From Limnofasciculus baicalensis BBK-W-15 (lineage in GTDB: Bacteria > Cyanobacteriota > Cyanobacteriia > Cyanobacteriales > Coleofasciculaceae): 34,638 nt of DNA. This document shows, one piece after another, positions 15,023 through 23,251 of the stretch. Below the pieces are notes generated by a model. The model was not told where the DNA came from, did no database searches, and was given only the letters and a program-made list of their open reading frames with translations. Each line of letters opens with the position of its first letter. Positions within the stretch are counted from its first letter, which is position 1. Location: contig NZ_JAMZMM010000018.1 in the NCBI RefSeq assembly GCF_024178385.1, forward strand, positions 1-34,638, read 5' to 3'. A program made the translations under genes and the position numbers.

Positions 15023-16306
15023 GTGGCACAAGTCACACAAGAGACTACTATTATGCTTGATAGTGTCTACCAACGGACAAATAGCATAGATACGAGCAAC
15101 AGCAAAGCTTCCAGTGCTAACCTTGTCCTGATGCCAACCCAACAGGATGCTCAAAGTCAGGCATACGCTGATGCTGCGACTTGCGGTGCCAGAGTTTTTC
15201 TATGTCACATATATGAGCAAGGCAAAAGGAATCATCTAGCATTTTCTCTTCCTTTTAACCTGCTCTTGGAAATGGCAAAATTGCAGAGTGCTGATAATAA
15301 AAGGCATAAGTCTAATGCTGAAGAGTTGATTAACCGTCCCCTGATTCACCAACATGTTGATGAGATTGCTAAGTATTTGTTGGAAACAGATAATTATATT
15401 CTGCCACCATTTATCTTTAATTCAAGTAAACCTATTAAAGTTTTTGCTTTTGGCACTGGTGCAGTAAAGTTTGGCTATGCTGTACTACCAACAAATGTAG
15501 AGCTTTATGTAACTGATGGACAGCATCGACTCAAAGCTATTGAAAAAGCGATCAAAGAAAAATCGGAATTGCGAGATGATAGTGTAACTGTGTTAGTTGT
15601 TCAAGAAGAGGATATCGATCAGATTCATCAAGATTTCGCTGACTGTGCTAAAAATAAACCGATTCCCCCAGCACTCTTAGCCGCATTTGATGTAAGTAAT
15701 GTTTTATCAAAGTTAACTCGCCAAATTTCTAGAGATTTAGTTATTTTCAATGGACGTATTGATAAAATTTCCAAGACGCTTGGCAAAGATCCAAATTATA
15801 TATTTACGATGAATCAGCTTCGGATTGGCATGGCTGAATTTTTATTTGGTTCATCTAGAAAACAGGTAATTGAATCTCGCTCTAACCAACAAAAGGGTGA
15901 AGACAAAATGCTTTTGGAGAAGGCAAAAGTATTCTACATGGAATTTGCTAAGATTAACGATGGATGGCAATTATTGCTACAACCTGTATCAAAAACTGTC
16001 AATCTCGATCTATACAGTTTGCGACAGGATAAAATTAATTTTAATACGGTTGGTTTGCAAATTTTGAGTAGAGTAGGAAATCGAATATTTTTTGGTACGA
16101 ATTTCAGCGACGCAGAGAGAAACATACTAATTGATGCACTTGCAAGTCTTGATTACAGAAGAACCTCACAACTGTGGCAAAATAGTGTGGTGATAGATGA
16201 TGGGGATGGAAATAAGAGAATAGTTGCCCAAATAGCCGCAGTGGATAAAGGTTGTAAAATTGCTCTTCGAGAGGTTGAGCAGAAGACAGGGATTAAATTA
16301 AGCTAA
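15023..16306 (+). CDS. dndB: DNA sulfur modification protein DndB (DGQHR family)
   Basis: A 427-residue protein with DGQHR at 165-169 (YVTDGQHRLKAIEKA). It leads a same-strand run with dndC and dndD, which identifies it as DndB. DndB is not needed for the chemistry but controls the extent of phosphorothioation and represses dnd transcription in studied bacteria. LPPFIFNSS (127-135) before the motif and FDVSNVLSKLTRQISRDLV after it match the family layout. The start is uncertain: GTG at 15023 gives the longest frame, and ATG at 15053 would remove ten residues. Neither has a strong Shine-Dalgarno. The gap to dndC is 75 bases and contains TATTGCGATACAATAG, so dndC might have its own promoter. 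Confidence 0.85.
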   Translation: MAQVTQETTIMLDSVYQRTNSIDTSNSKASSANLVLMPTQQDAQSQAYADAATCGARVFLCHIYEQGKRNHLAFSLPFNLLLEMAKLQSADNKRHKSNAEELINRPLIHQHVDEIAKYLLETDNYILPPFIFNSSKPIKVFAFGTGAVKFGYAVLPTNVELYVTDGQHRLKAIEKAIKEKSELRDDSVTVLVVQEEDIDQIHQDFADCAKNKPIPPALLAAFDVSNVLSKLTRQISRDLVIFNGRIDKISKTLGKDPNYIFTMNQLRIGMAEFLFGSSRKQVIESRSNQQKGEDKMLLEKAKVFYMEFAKINDGWQLLLQPVSKTVNLDLYSLRQDKINFNTVGLQILSRVGNRIFFGTNFSDAERNILIDALASLDYRRTSQLWQNSVVIDDGDGNKRIVAQIAAVDKGCKIALREVEQKTGIKLS

Positions 16307-16381
16307 TCTGTGTGAGATATAAATGGATTATTGATGTACAATTTATTGCGATACAATAGTATTTTTGAGTGTAATTAAAAC

Positions 16382-17956
16382 ATGGCAGATATTCAGCAGA
16401 TCCCATTATTTCCAGCACGCACTCTTCCTGACTTAGTGGAAGATATAGAAAAACTGACTCAAGAAATTCAAGAGTTATACTGTCAAGACGATATCCCTTG
16501 GATTATCGGTGTATCTTTCGGCAAAGATTCAAGTGCAGTATTGCAGCTTGTTTGGTATGCGATTGCAGCTCTACCGCCAGAAAAACGAGCTAAAATAATC
16601 TACGTTATTACAACAGACACGCTGGTAGAAAATCCCATCGTTTCCGCTTGGGTTCGTAATTCCATTAAACAGGTAAAGTTAGCCGCTCAAGAGCAAGGAA
16701 TGCCAATTGAACCCCATCTACTTTATCCTTCAATGCAAGAAAGCTTTTGGGTATGTTTAATGGGCAGAGGCTATCCAGCACCTCGGATTGGATTTCGCTG
16801 GTGTACCGATCGTATGAAAATCCAGCCTGTTAACCATTTTATCCGAGAAATAGTGCGAGTACGTGGTGAAACTATTATTGTCTTAGGTACTCGCAAAGCT
16901 GAAAGTGCGAAACGTGCAGCCACAATGAAAAAACATGAAGTAGGCAGATTACGCGATCGCCTAAGCCCTAATTCTCGCTTACCTAATTCTCTAATCTACA
17001 GCCCGATCGAAGATTGGCGTAATGATGAAGTTTGGCTGTACTTGATGCAATGGCCAAATCCTTGGGTAAATAACAATAAAGCTTTATTTTCTATGTATCG
17101 AGGTGCTACAGCAGATAATGAATGTCCATTAGTAGTTGATACTTCTACTCCTAGCTGCGGTGATTCACGCTTTGGTTGTTGGGTTTGTACAATGGTGAAT
17201 CAAGATAAATCTATGGCGGCAATGATTCAGAATGATGAGGAAAAAGAGTGGATGCAGCCGCTACTAGATATCCGCAATGAATTAGATATTCAAGACGATC
17301 GCGACAAGCGAGACTTCCGCCGTATCTATGGTAAAGTGGAACTATTTGAACGTAATGTAGATGGTAAAACCCAAGTTGAAAATATTCCAGGTCCTTATAC
17401 TAAATTCTGGAGAGAACACTGGTTAAGAAGAGTATTAGAAGCTCAAAGCAAAATTCGCCATACTGCACCCCCAGAAATGCGAGATATTACCCTAATTACT
17501 CCAGAAGAATTAAGTGAGATTCGCAGGATTTGGCTGGAAGAAAAACATGAATTTGATGATAGTTTACCCCGTATTTATAAAGAAGTGACAGGCGAACAAT
17601 TTAAAGATCCTCGCCCTGGTGCCGACAGAAAACTAATCGGTAGCGATGAATGGGCAGTGCTAGAAGAGATTACAGGTGACGATGCTATGCACCTAGAATT
17701 AATGGCAAAATTGCTAGATACAGAGCGCCAATATCATACTAAATATCGTCGGGTTGGTGTATATGAAGCGCTTGAAAAATGTTTTGACACTAGTTCTCGT
17801 TCTAAAGAGGAAGCTATTCAAAATGCTCATGATAAGCGGGATTTAAAGAATGCAGTGGAAGATGAAAATATTGGCAAAATTAAACAGTTAACTTGGGCTA
17901 GTTTAAAATTTCCAGCAATGGATGAAGATGATCTGGAAGGTGATGACCACCAATAA
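16382..17956 (+). CDS. dndC: DNA sulfur modification protein DndC (PAPS reductase-like, Fe-S)
   Basis: This 524-residue protein belongs to the adenine-nucleotide alpha-hydrolase/PAPS reductase fold. DndC is thought to activate the DNA backbone and pass sulfur from a cysteine desulfurase in phosphorothioation. The PP-loop is SFGKDSS at 45-51. Cysteines C141 (RWCTDRMK), C248 (NECPLVVD), C259 (PSCGDS), C266 and C269 (GCWVCT) include the expected ligands of its 4Fe-4S cluster. TRKAES and the SPIEDWRNDEVW segment are also typical. The acidic C-terminus (MDEDDLEGDDHQ) ends in a codon stretch lying inside a 21-nt direct repeat. No cysteine desulfurase (dndA) is in the window; a housekeeping IscS often serves instead. 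Confidence 0.92.
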   Translation: MADIQQIPLFPARTLPDLVEDIEKLTQEIQELYCQDDIPWIIGVSFGKDSSAVLQLVWYAIAALPPEKRAKIIYVITTDTLVENPIVSAWVRNSIKQVKLAAQEQGMPIEPHLLYPSMQESFWVCLMGRGYPAPRIGFRWCTDRMKIQPVNHFIREIVRVRGETIIVLGTRKAESAKRAATMKKHEVGRLRDRLSPNSRLPNSLIYSPIEDWRNDEVWLYLMQWPNPWVNNNKALFSMYRGATADNECPLVVDTSTPSCGDSRFGCWVCTMVNQDKSMAAMIQNDEEKEWMQPLLDIRNELDIQDDRDKRDFRRIYGKVELFERNVDGKTQVENIPGPYTKFWREHWLRRVLEAQSKIRHTAPPEMRDITLITPEELSEIRRIWLEEKHEFDDSLPRIYKEVTGEQFKDPRPGADRKLIGSDEWAVLEEITGDDAMHLELMAKLLDTERQYHTKYRRVGVYEALEKCFDTSSRSKEEAIQNAHDKRDLKNAVEDENIGKIKQLTWASLKFPAMDEDDLEGDDHQ

Positions 17957-18011
17957 CCCATCCGCTGCCCATCAGCCACCCTTTGCCACCCACCAATAAC
18001 CCATCCGCTGC
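17948..18011. repeat. 21-nt direct repeat between dndC and dndD
   Basis: The 21 bases at 17948-17968 recur exactly at 17991-18011 (core CCAATAACCCATCCGCTGC), period 43. The first copy supplies the last codons and stop of dndC. The 78-base gap to dndD is thus mostly repeat sequence with many CCACCC motifs. Confidence 0.85.
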
Positions 18012-18034
18012 TAACCACCCATCCCCTAGCCACA

Positions 18035-20023
18035 ATGATATTCCTAGAATTAGTACTCCAAAACTTCGGTCCCTATCGCGGAAGACAAGTCATCAACCTT
18101 CGTCCCGAAAAAGATAATAATCCCTGCCCAATTATCTTATTTGGCGGTATGAATGGAGGAGGAAAAACCACACTAATGGATGCTATTCGTCTTACCCTTT
18201 ATGGCAATCGTGCCCAATGTTCTACCAGAGGCAATTTAAGCTATAGTGAATTTCTCTCTCAATGTGTAAATCACCATGCCTTACCCGTTGATAATACCCG
18301 GATTGAATTATTATTTGAACATATCCAAGACAATAAACCAACTAAGTTAAGAGTTGTTAGATATTGGTCAAAAAACCCTAAAGATGGTAAAGATACATTA
18401 GGGATTCTAGTAGGTGATGATGAATGGCCAGATCAAGCCCTATTAAACACCTGGGAAGAATTTATTGAAACTCTTCTACCCCTCGGTATTTCTAACTTAT
18501 TTTTATTTGATGGAGAACAAGTGAAAGAACTTGCTGAACTTGAAACCCCTCCCACTGCTGTTGTTGATGCAATTCAATCCTTACTTGGACTAGAATTAGC
18601 GGAAAGATTATCTCAAGATATCGATATTTTAGTTAGTCGCAAACGGAAAAAATTAGCTGATGTCCAGCAACTTGCTAATATTGATGAAATTGAACAAAAG
18701 CTTCAACAGAAACACCGTGAGAAAGAATCGATTGAACAAGAAAGAAAAGCAATTAAAAGTAAACTAGAGCGAGCAGAAGATAAGCAAAGCCGCGCTTATC
18801 AGAAATTTATCTCTGAAGGAGGTAAAATTGCAGCGGAACGTAGCCAATTAGATAAGCAATTTAATGAGGTAAAAGTACAAACTGAACAAACTCGACAGGC
18901 GATGATGGAATTAGCCGCCGAAGCCCTACCCCTCGCTTTAATTTCACCTATTCTCAATCTGGCTAAATCTCAATGTGAAAAAGAAACCCATCAGCAAGAA
19001 GCGAAAATTGCTATAGGTATTTCAAAACAACGAGACCAACGTCTGATTGACTATATCAGAAATCTATCTTTAAATTCAGAACAACTGGGTAAAATTCAAA
19101 CATTTATTGACCAAGAAACTAAATCAATGGAGACAGAAATAGCCTCTGATGATAAACCTTGGCTAAATGCTGATACAGAAACCATAAATCAATTAGATAT
19201 CTTCCTTCGATCTGATCTAAAAACGATCGCATTAACAGCCAAACAGAAATTGGAATCTCTCAAAACTTTAGAAATTGAGATGGATTCTCTAGAAAGACAA
19301 CTAGCAGCAGCAGCCTCACCTGAAGCATACCAACAATTAGAAAAAGCAGTCCATGATGCCCAAAATGAAGCAGCAAAACTCAAAGCCACTTGGGAGACAC
19401 TTAATCAAAAAGTAGAACAATTAGAGAGAGAAATCAAAAAAACAAAACATGAGTTGGAAGTCTATAGCAAGAAAGCAATTGAAATTCAAAACGATCGACA
19501 TATTATTACCGTTTCCGCTAAAGTACAACAAACCCTAAAACTATTCCGAGAAAAATTAACTCTCAGAAAACTGAATAAACTAGAAGTAGAAGTAACCGAA
19601 TGTTTTCGCTATCTCCTCCACAAATCTGATTTAGTCCATCAAGTCGCGATTGACACTGATACCTTTAGTTTATCCATCTACGATCCAGAGGGGAAACAAG
19701 TCCCCAAACACCGCCTTTCTGCTGGAGAAAAACAACTACTTGCGATCGCATTTCTCTGGGGACTTGCCCGCGTATCTGGACGACACTTGCCTGTAGCGAT
19801 TGACACCCCTCTCGGAAGGCTTGATTCCTCCCACCGAACTAATCTAATTGAACGCTACTTCCCTAGCGCTAGTCATCAAGTAATTCTACTTTCCACCGAT
19901 ACTGAAATCGGTAAAACTGAACTGGAAAATTTAAGAAAACAGGATGCGATCGCCCGTGAATATCTGCTAAACTATAACTCAGGCGATCGCCAAACTGTGG
20001 TAGAACCCGGTTATTTTTGGTAA
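18035..20023 (+). CDS. dndD: DNA sulfur modification protein DndD (SMC/RecN-like ATPase)
   Basis: The 662-residue protein has a split ABC-type ATPase around a long coiled coil, as in SMC and Rad50. Walker A is GGMNGGGKTT (37-46) after the N-terminal FGPYRGRQ. Coiled-coil-like charged helices fill about 205-280 and 400-500. The signature LSAGEKQLL is near 561, Walker B (VAIDTPLGRLD) near 587, and an H-loop-like STDTEI near 618. DndD ATPase activity is thought to work on DNA structure during phosphorothioation, in a complex with DndC and DndE. The C-terminal YLLNYNSGDRQ...GYFW tail is typical of this family. No DndE-like domain is fused to it. ATG at 18035 is the start; no clear Shine-Dalgarno precedes it. 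Confidence 0.92.
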   Translation: MIFLELVLQNFGPYRGRQVINLRPEKDNNPCPIILFGGMNGGGKTTLMDAIRLTLYGNRAQCSTRGNLSYSEFLSQCVNHHALPVDNTRIELLFEHIQDNKPTKLRVVRYWSKNPKDGKDTLGILVGDDEWPDQALLNTWEEFIETLLPLGISNLFLFDGEQVKELAELETPPTAVVDAIQSLLGLELAERLSQDIDILVSRKRKKLADVQQLANIDEIEQKLQQKHREKESIEQERKAIKSKLERAEDKQSRAYQKFISEGGKIAAERSQLDKQFNEVKVQTEQTRQAMMELAAEALPLALISPILNLAKSQCEKETHQQEAKIAIGISKQRDQRLIDYIRNLSLNSEQLGKIQTFIDQETKSMETEIASDDKPWLNADTETINQLDIFLRSDLKTIALTAKQKLESLKTLEIEMDSLERQLAAAASPEAYQQLEKAVHDAQNEAAKLKATWETLNQKVEQLEREIKKTKHELEVYSKKAIEIQNDRHIITVSAKVQQTLKLFREKLTLRKLNKLEVEVTECFRYLLHKSDLVHQVAIDTDTFSLSIYDPEGKQVPKHRLSAGEKQLLAIAFLWGLARVSGRHLPVAIDTPLGRLDSSHRTNLIERYFPSASHQVILLSTDTEIGKTELENLRKQDAIAREYLLNYNSGDRQTVVEPGYFW

Positions 20024-20071
20024 TTTATAGAAATGTCTAGCATTGAAACTTTCCATGTGGTTATTTAGCAA

Positions 20072-20692
20072 TCAGCCGCTATTATTCAGGATAGCAATAA
20101 GACTGCTAAAGAGGTCATTAAGATCGGCAGGCACCCGATAGAGATTAAGATCTTGTTGAACTTGTTTTTCTTCTCTATTTAATACACCAAATTGCCAGAC
20201 ATCTCCGGTTGAGACTACACCATAGAGCAAGGTTTCGTCTGAGGTTGTCCATTGATCCATGGCGATGAGTTCGACGGCGAGTTGAGTAAAACCTCTGGCT
20301 AAGTCAGCATTTTTGGCTTCAATTACAAGGAGATTGTGCTGAGTATGAAGGTAGTAGTCGAGGGAGCCTTTTAGTTGCTCGGAGACGTTAATGGCATACT
20401 CGATTCTAAGTTGAGCTTGAGTGTAATCGATGAGGGCTAAAACAATCGGGGCAATCAGGATTTCGCGACGGGCGGCTTCACTGGTGAGGCTAACGTAGGG
20501 TAAGCGGCGCTGAATGCTATTTTTGAGTTCAGTTAGTTGGTCCAGATTCGTATTAGATTTGGGTAACTCGAGGCTGCTGCGTTTGAGGGAAAAACCAAAT
20601 TCAGCCAGAATGTCGTCTGGCTCATAAGTCATCTCAAAATAATTGCGGAAGGTATAGGATTTTCCGGGTTCGAGAATAGTGGCTTTAGACAT
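20072..20692 (-). CDS. PD-(D/E)xK-like nuclease domain protein (restriction R-subunit N-terminus-like)
   Basis: This 206-residue protein resembles the small proteins in cyanobacteria that share the N-terminal nuclease fold of type I restriction R subunits. A Glu in the helix TSEAARREILIAPIV (E72), Asp112 in GSLDYYL and the E-x-K of VIEAKNAD (125-127) form the expected PD-(D/E)xK active site; QLAVELIAM follows as the usual Gln-containing helix. There is no helicase part and no methylase next to it. It converges on dndD, 48 bases apart. Whether it acts with the Dnd genes, as the restriction partner DndFGH does elsewhere, or is an independent gene cannot be told from sequence. I did not find a convincing target-recognition region. 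Confidence 0.6.
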   Translation of the reverse strand: MSKATILEPGKSYTFRNYFEMTYEPDDILAEFGFSLKRSSLELPKSNTNLDQLTELKNSIQRRLPYVSLTSEAARREILIAPIVLALIDYTQAQLRIEYAINVSEQLKGSLDYYLHTQHNLLVIEAKNADLARGFTQLAVELIAMDQWTTSDETLLYGVVSTGDVWQFGVLNREEKQVQQDLNLYRVPADLNDLFSSLIAILNNSG

Positions 20693-20862
20693 GTTTTCCT
20701 CTATATAGATCTTCTCCTAAAATCTTAGTTTATTCCAGGCTTATAAAACTAACCGTTGAGTTCGATATTCACCGAATTGCTTTTTCGAGACCACATTAAG
20801 TTACACCGGAGTCGGCTTTAAACCCACCTTAAACCCACATTCCGCCTCATCTATGGCAAAAG

Positions 20863-22764
20863 TTAAATAGAATCGCGATATTTTTCTAACATTTGAGGAA
20901 TATAATCGTATCCGTCTACCCCAATAATAGGAATAATTTTCGACCTCTGCTTTGCCAATAAAGCTTGGAATGCTTCTGTCCCCATTTGACCTTTTAAAAT
21001 TATTAATAATCCCGCAGGTTGTCGCCATTCTTCAGAGCCAATTTGTTCCAGTAAATAAGCTCCAATCCCGCCTGTATAGATAGTTCTTTCTAAGTCTTGC
21101 AGACTGTAGAAAGCTTGGGATAGGTATGCTAGATTAACACCTTGAAGGTATAAATCTCCTGAAAATTGAGCCGCTTGCCAACCTTGTTCTAAATAAGTTA
21201 TTGCCTTTTCATGCTGTTGAGTCACAACACAAGCAATGCCCAAGCTACTCAAACATAGAGATTGACTTTGCCTGTCTCCGACTCGTTCTAATAATTGTCG
21301 CCCTTGTTCTAAATAGTGAATCGCACTCTCGTAAACTTCCGCTTCAATTTCTTGGCTATCCTGTGCTTGAAATACTTCACTGTAGCCTAAATTAGTCAAG
21401 GCATTAGCTTCCCCTAACTTATCTCCTACTTGTCGAGCTAGAATTAAGGCTCGTTGACTATAATTAATTGCGTCAGAATATTTTTTCTGAGCAACACAAG
21501 TGCGGCTGAGGTGATTGAAATTAGCAATTTCACAAATACGATCCCCTTCTTTTCTAGCAATCTCTAAAGCTTGTTCGTGAAAGGAAATCGCTCTGCTATA
21601 TTGACCTTGTGCCCGTTGGGAATAACCTAATAAAGTCAGAATCCGCGCTTTTTCCTGAGTGCCATCAACTCGTCGCAATGGTTCATCTAAATAATCCAAA
21701 GCATTCCTAAGATAATTACCACTCAAGCTAGCAAAGACACCGCCGTAAAGGGGAAAATAATCTCGTTGGGAAAAGGCACGGAGAACTTGCAGTGTTACTT
21801 GAAAACAACCATTGACTAAACGATCTCGCTGGTTAAATGTTATTGAACTTAAACCATTAGCTAACTGAGACCAAATGAATGTAAAAACAATATAAGTAGA
21901 AATTGATAGTTTGGCACTAACTTTGGAGTTATAGACCATTTTGTCAAACCAAGTCACCAATCCTCGCTGCAAATATTGCAGGAGTAATGCTAACTCAACC
22001 CATTTAGCCAGTTCTAGATTTTCTGGCTTATTTAACCATTCCCCAATCGGTTGATTGTAGGCTAAAGATTCAAAGAGCAACTGCGGTAAAGGACTGTTAA
22101 CCTTTTTTGCCCATAGTGCCCAAGGACCTCGATTTTCCTGTTGTCCTTCAAATCCCACGGAACCTCTGCTTTGGTCGTAAATCCAGCTTACCAAATCGTT
22201 TTCTAATCGCCGCCAAGAGGATAAACCTGCGCTAATCCCTCCCGATAGTTGTAAAATATCTTTAGCTTTTTCCGGGTCAGCAGTTGCGATCGCCTTTTGC
22301 TGTAAAGTTTTTGCTAACTGGGTGAGTTGTGAAGTATTCAGCACCTGTTGCTGATTGGGGTCAATCACCCGGAGTAAGATGGTGAAGCGGTCAGGAGGTT
22401 CAGCATCAATAATAGATGTAATGACCGATGCGATTGTATCAGCGACGCGGTTTTTCTCCTGAACTCTATCCCATTCACTACTAATAGTGTTAATTGCCCT
22501 CAGTGTACGGGTAGCTTTGCCTTGCTTGAGTTCATTAACTGGATTATCTATCTGCTCCTGAGTACTACTGAGACGCTCCGCCAAACAACGCTCAAATATT
22601 TCTCCACTCCCACTCCTGATCCCTGACACCAGGATTTGATAGACTTGCTCTTTCGAGCGAATCTTCCCTTGTAGGGTGGTTTGTACAATTTCATCAATGA
22701 GCTGGAAATAGCGATCTGCTTGCAACAGCGCTTCGCTATCGCGCCCTGACATACTATGGGTCAT
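20863..22764 (-). CDS. Tetratricopeptide-repeat protein of unknown role
   Basis: The protein has 633 residues from the ATG at 22764, which has GGAG at eight bases; an ATG at 22782 would add six. The N-terminal 370 residues form a helical region I do not recognise. From about 385 to 560 there are at least four TPR units, for example ILTLLGYSQRAQGQYSRAIS and CLSSLGIACVVTQQHEKAIT, with the usual Gly-8 and Ala-20 pattern. These resemble the TPRs of large cyanobacterial signalling and scaffold proteins. The C-terminal segment (FQALLAKQRSKIIPIIG) is not repeat. No signal peptide or membrane segment is clear. It probably mediates protein-protein contacts in the cytosol. It neighbours no gene that tells its partner. 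Confidence 0.75.
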   Translation of the reverse strand: MTHSMSGRDSEALLQADRYFQLIDEIVQTTLQGKIRSKEQVYQILVSGIRSGSGEIFERCLAERLSSTQEQIDNPVNELKQGKATRTLRAINTISSEWDRVQEKNRVADTIASVITSIIDAEPPDRFTILLRVIDPNQQQVLNTSQLTQLAKTLQQKAIATADPEKAKDILQLSGGISAGLSSWRRLENDLVSWIYDQSRGSVGFEGQQENRGPWALWAKKVNSPLPQLLFESLAYNQPIGEWLNKPENLELAKWVELALLLQYLQRGLVTWFDKMVYNSKVSAKLSISTYIVFTFIWSQLANGLSSITFNQRDRLVNGCFQVTLQVLRAFSQRDYFPLYGGVFASLSGNYLRNALDYLDEPLRRVDGTQEKARILTLLGYSQRAQGQYSRAISFHEQALEIARKEGDRICEIANFNHLSRTCVAQKKYSDAINYSQRALILARQVGDKLGEANALTNLGYSEVFQAQDSQEIEAEVYESAIHYLEQGRQLLERVGDRQSQSLCLSSLGIACVVTQQHEKAITYLEQGWQAAQFSGDLYLQGVNLAYLSQAFYSLQDLERTIYTGGIGAYLLEQIGSEEWRQPAGLLIILKGQMGTEAFQALLAKQRSKIIPIIGVDGYDYIPQMLEKYRDSI

Positions 22765-22808
22765 CTTTCTTACTCCAGGCATACCACTCTTTCTCCAGAT
22801 TACAGCAC

Positions 22809-22903
22809 TTTTGCAGGAGAGGGCAGGGGAGCGCAGGAGCAGGGGAGCAGGGGAAACTATTTTTTTACTTCATACTTCATACTTCATCCTTCATCCTTCA
22901 TCC
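22809..22903. repeat. G-rich and CTTCAT heptad repeats
   Basis: A purine-rich tract with several AGGGGAGC/AGGAG units (about 22814-22854) is followed by ACTTCAT three times and CCTTCAT at least twice (about 22868-22903), again with 7-nt period. They lie upstream of the TPR gene, whose promoter must lie in or beyond them. Confidence 0.7.
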
Positions 22904-22949
22904 TTTCCTTACAGTGCGGAAGTTGTACAAAAATGGCACAATAATAGCT

Positions 22950-23160
22950 TATCGATCTCTCAAATCCCCCAGCCATTGTGAATTGGCTGTTAGGACATAT
23001 TGGCTCTTTAGCCAATTCCTCGAATTTCAGCATTATCAGGGTTAGTCATCTCCCTGCTGATTCGAGGGGAAGCAGTGCAGCAGTCAAGTTATTTAGGCTC
23101 TTTGCCAGCGCCTAGTTGTCAGCCTAGCTGTGTTTCCCCTCGAAAGCAGGGAAATATTTC
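22950..23160 (+). ncRNA. Candidate structured RNA with a long stem, upstream of the carboxypeptidase gene
   Basis: A stem joins 23051-23071 (TCCCTGCT, two unpaired bases, TTCGAGGGGAA) to 23134-23152 (TTCCCCTCGAA, AGCAGGGA), giving 8 plus 11 perfect pairs. The 62-nt interior can form TAGGC/GCCTA with either of two GCCTA partners (23110, 23122). Upstream there are ATTGGCT/AGCCAAT and CAGCCA/TGGCTG hairpins. CCCTG in the left arm can also pair with CAGGG at 23037-23041, giving a possible alternative fold. A pyrimidine run follows at 23158-23165. No family was recognised and the transcribed strand is not certain; a leader for the downstream gene or a free small RNA are both possible. Confidence 0.35.
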
Positions 23161-23251
23161 CTTTTCAATTGTCAGGTGTACATTTACATACATTGGAATA
23201 GATTGTCCTAAACCATAGCAAACGACTTTATTAATGCTTCGCTCCCAAACC

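Noticed and set aside
20024..20071. dndE hidden after dndD
   Set aside because: Only 48 bases separate dndD from the convergent gene, and no DndE-like short frame or C-terminal fusion is present.
22950..23160. 6S RNA or ydaO/c-di-AMP riboswitch
   Set aside because: The fold is shorter than 6S RNA and has no central asymmetric bubble that I can place; the conserved ydaO motifs were not found.
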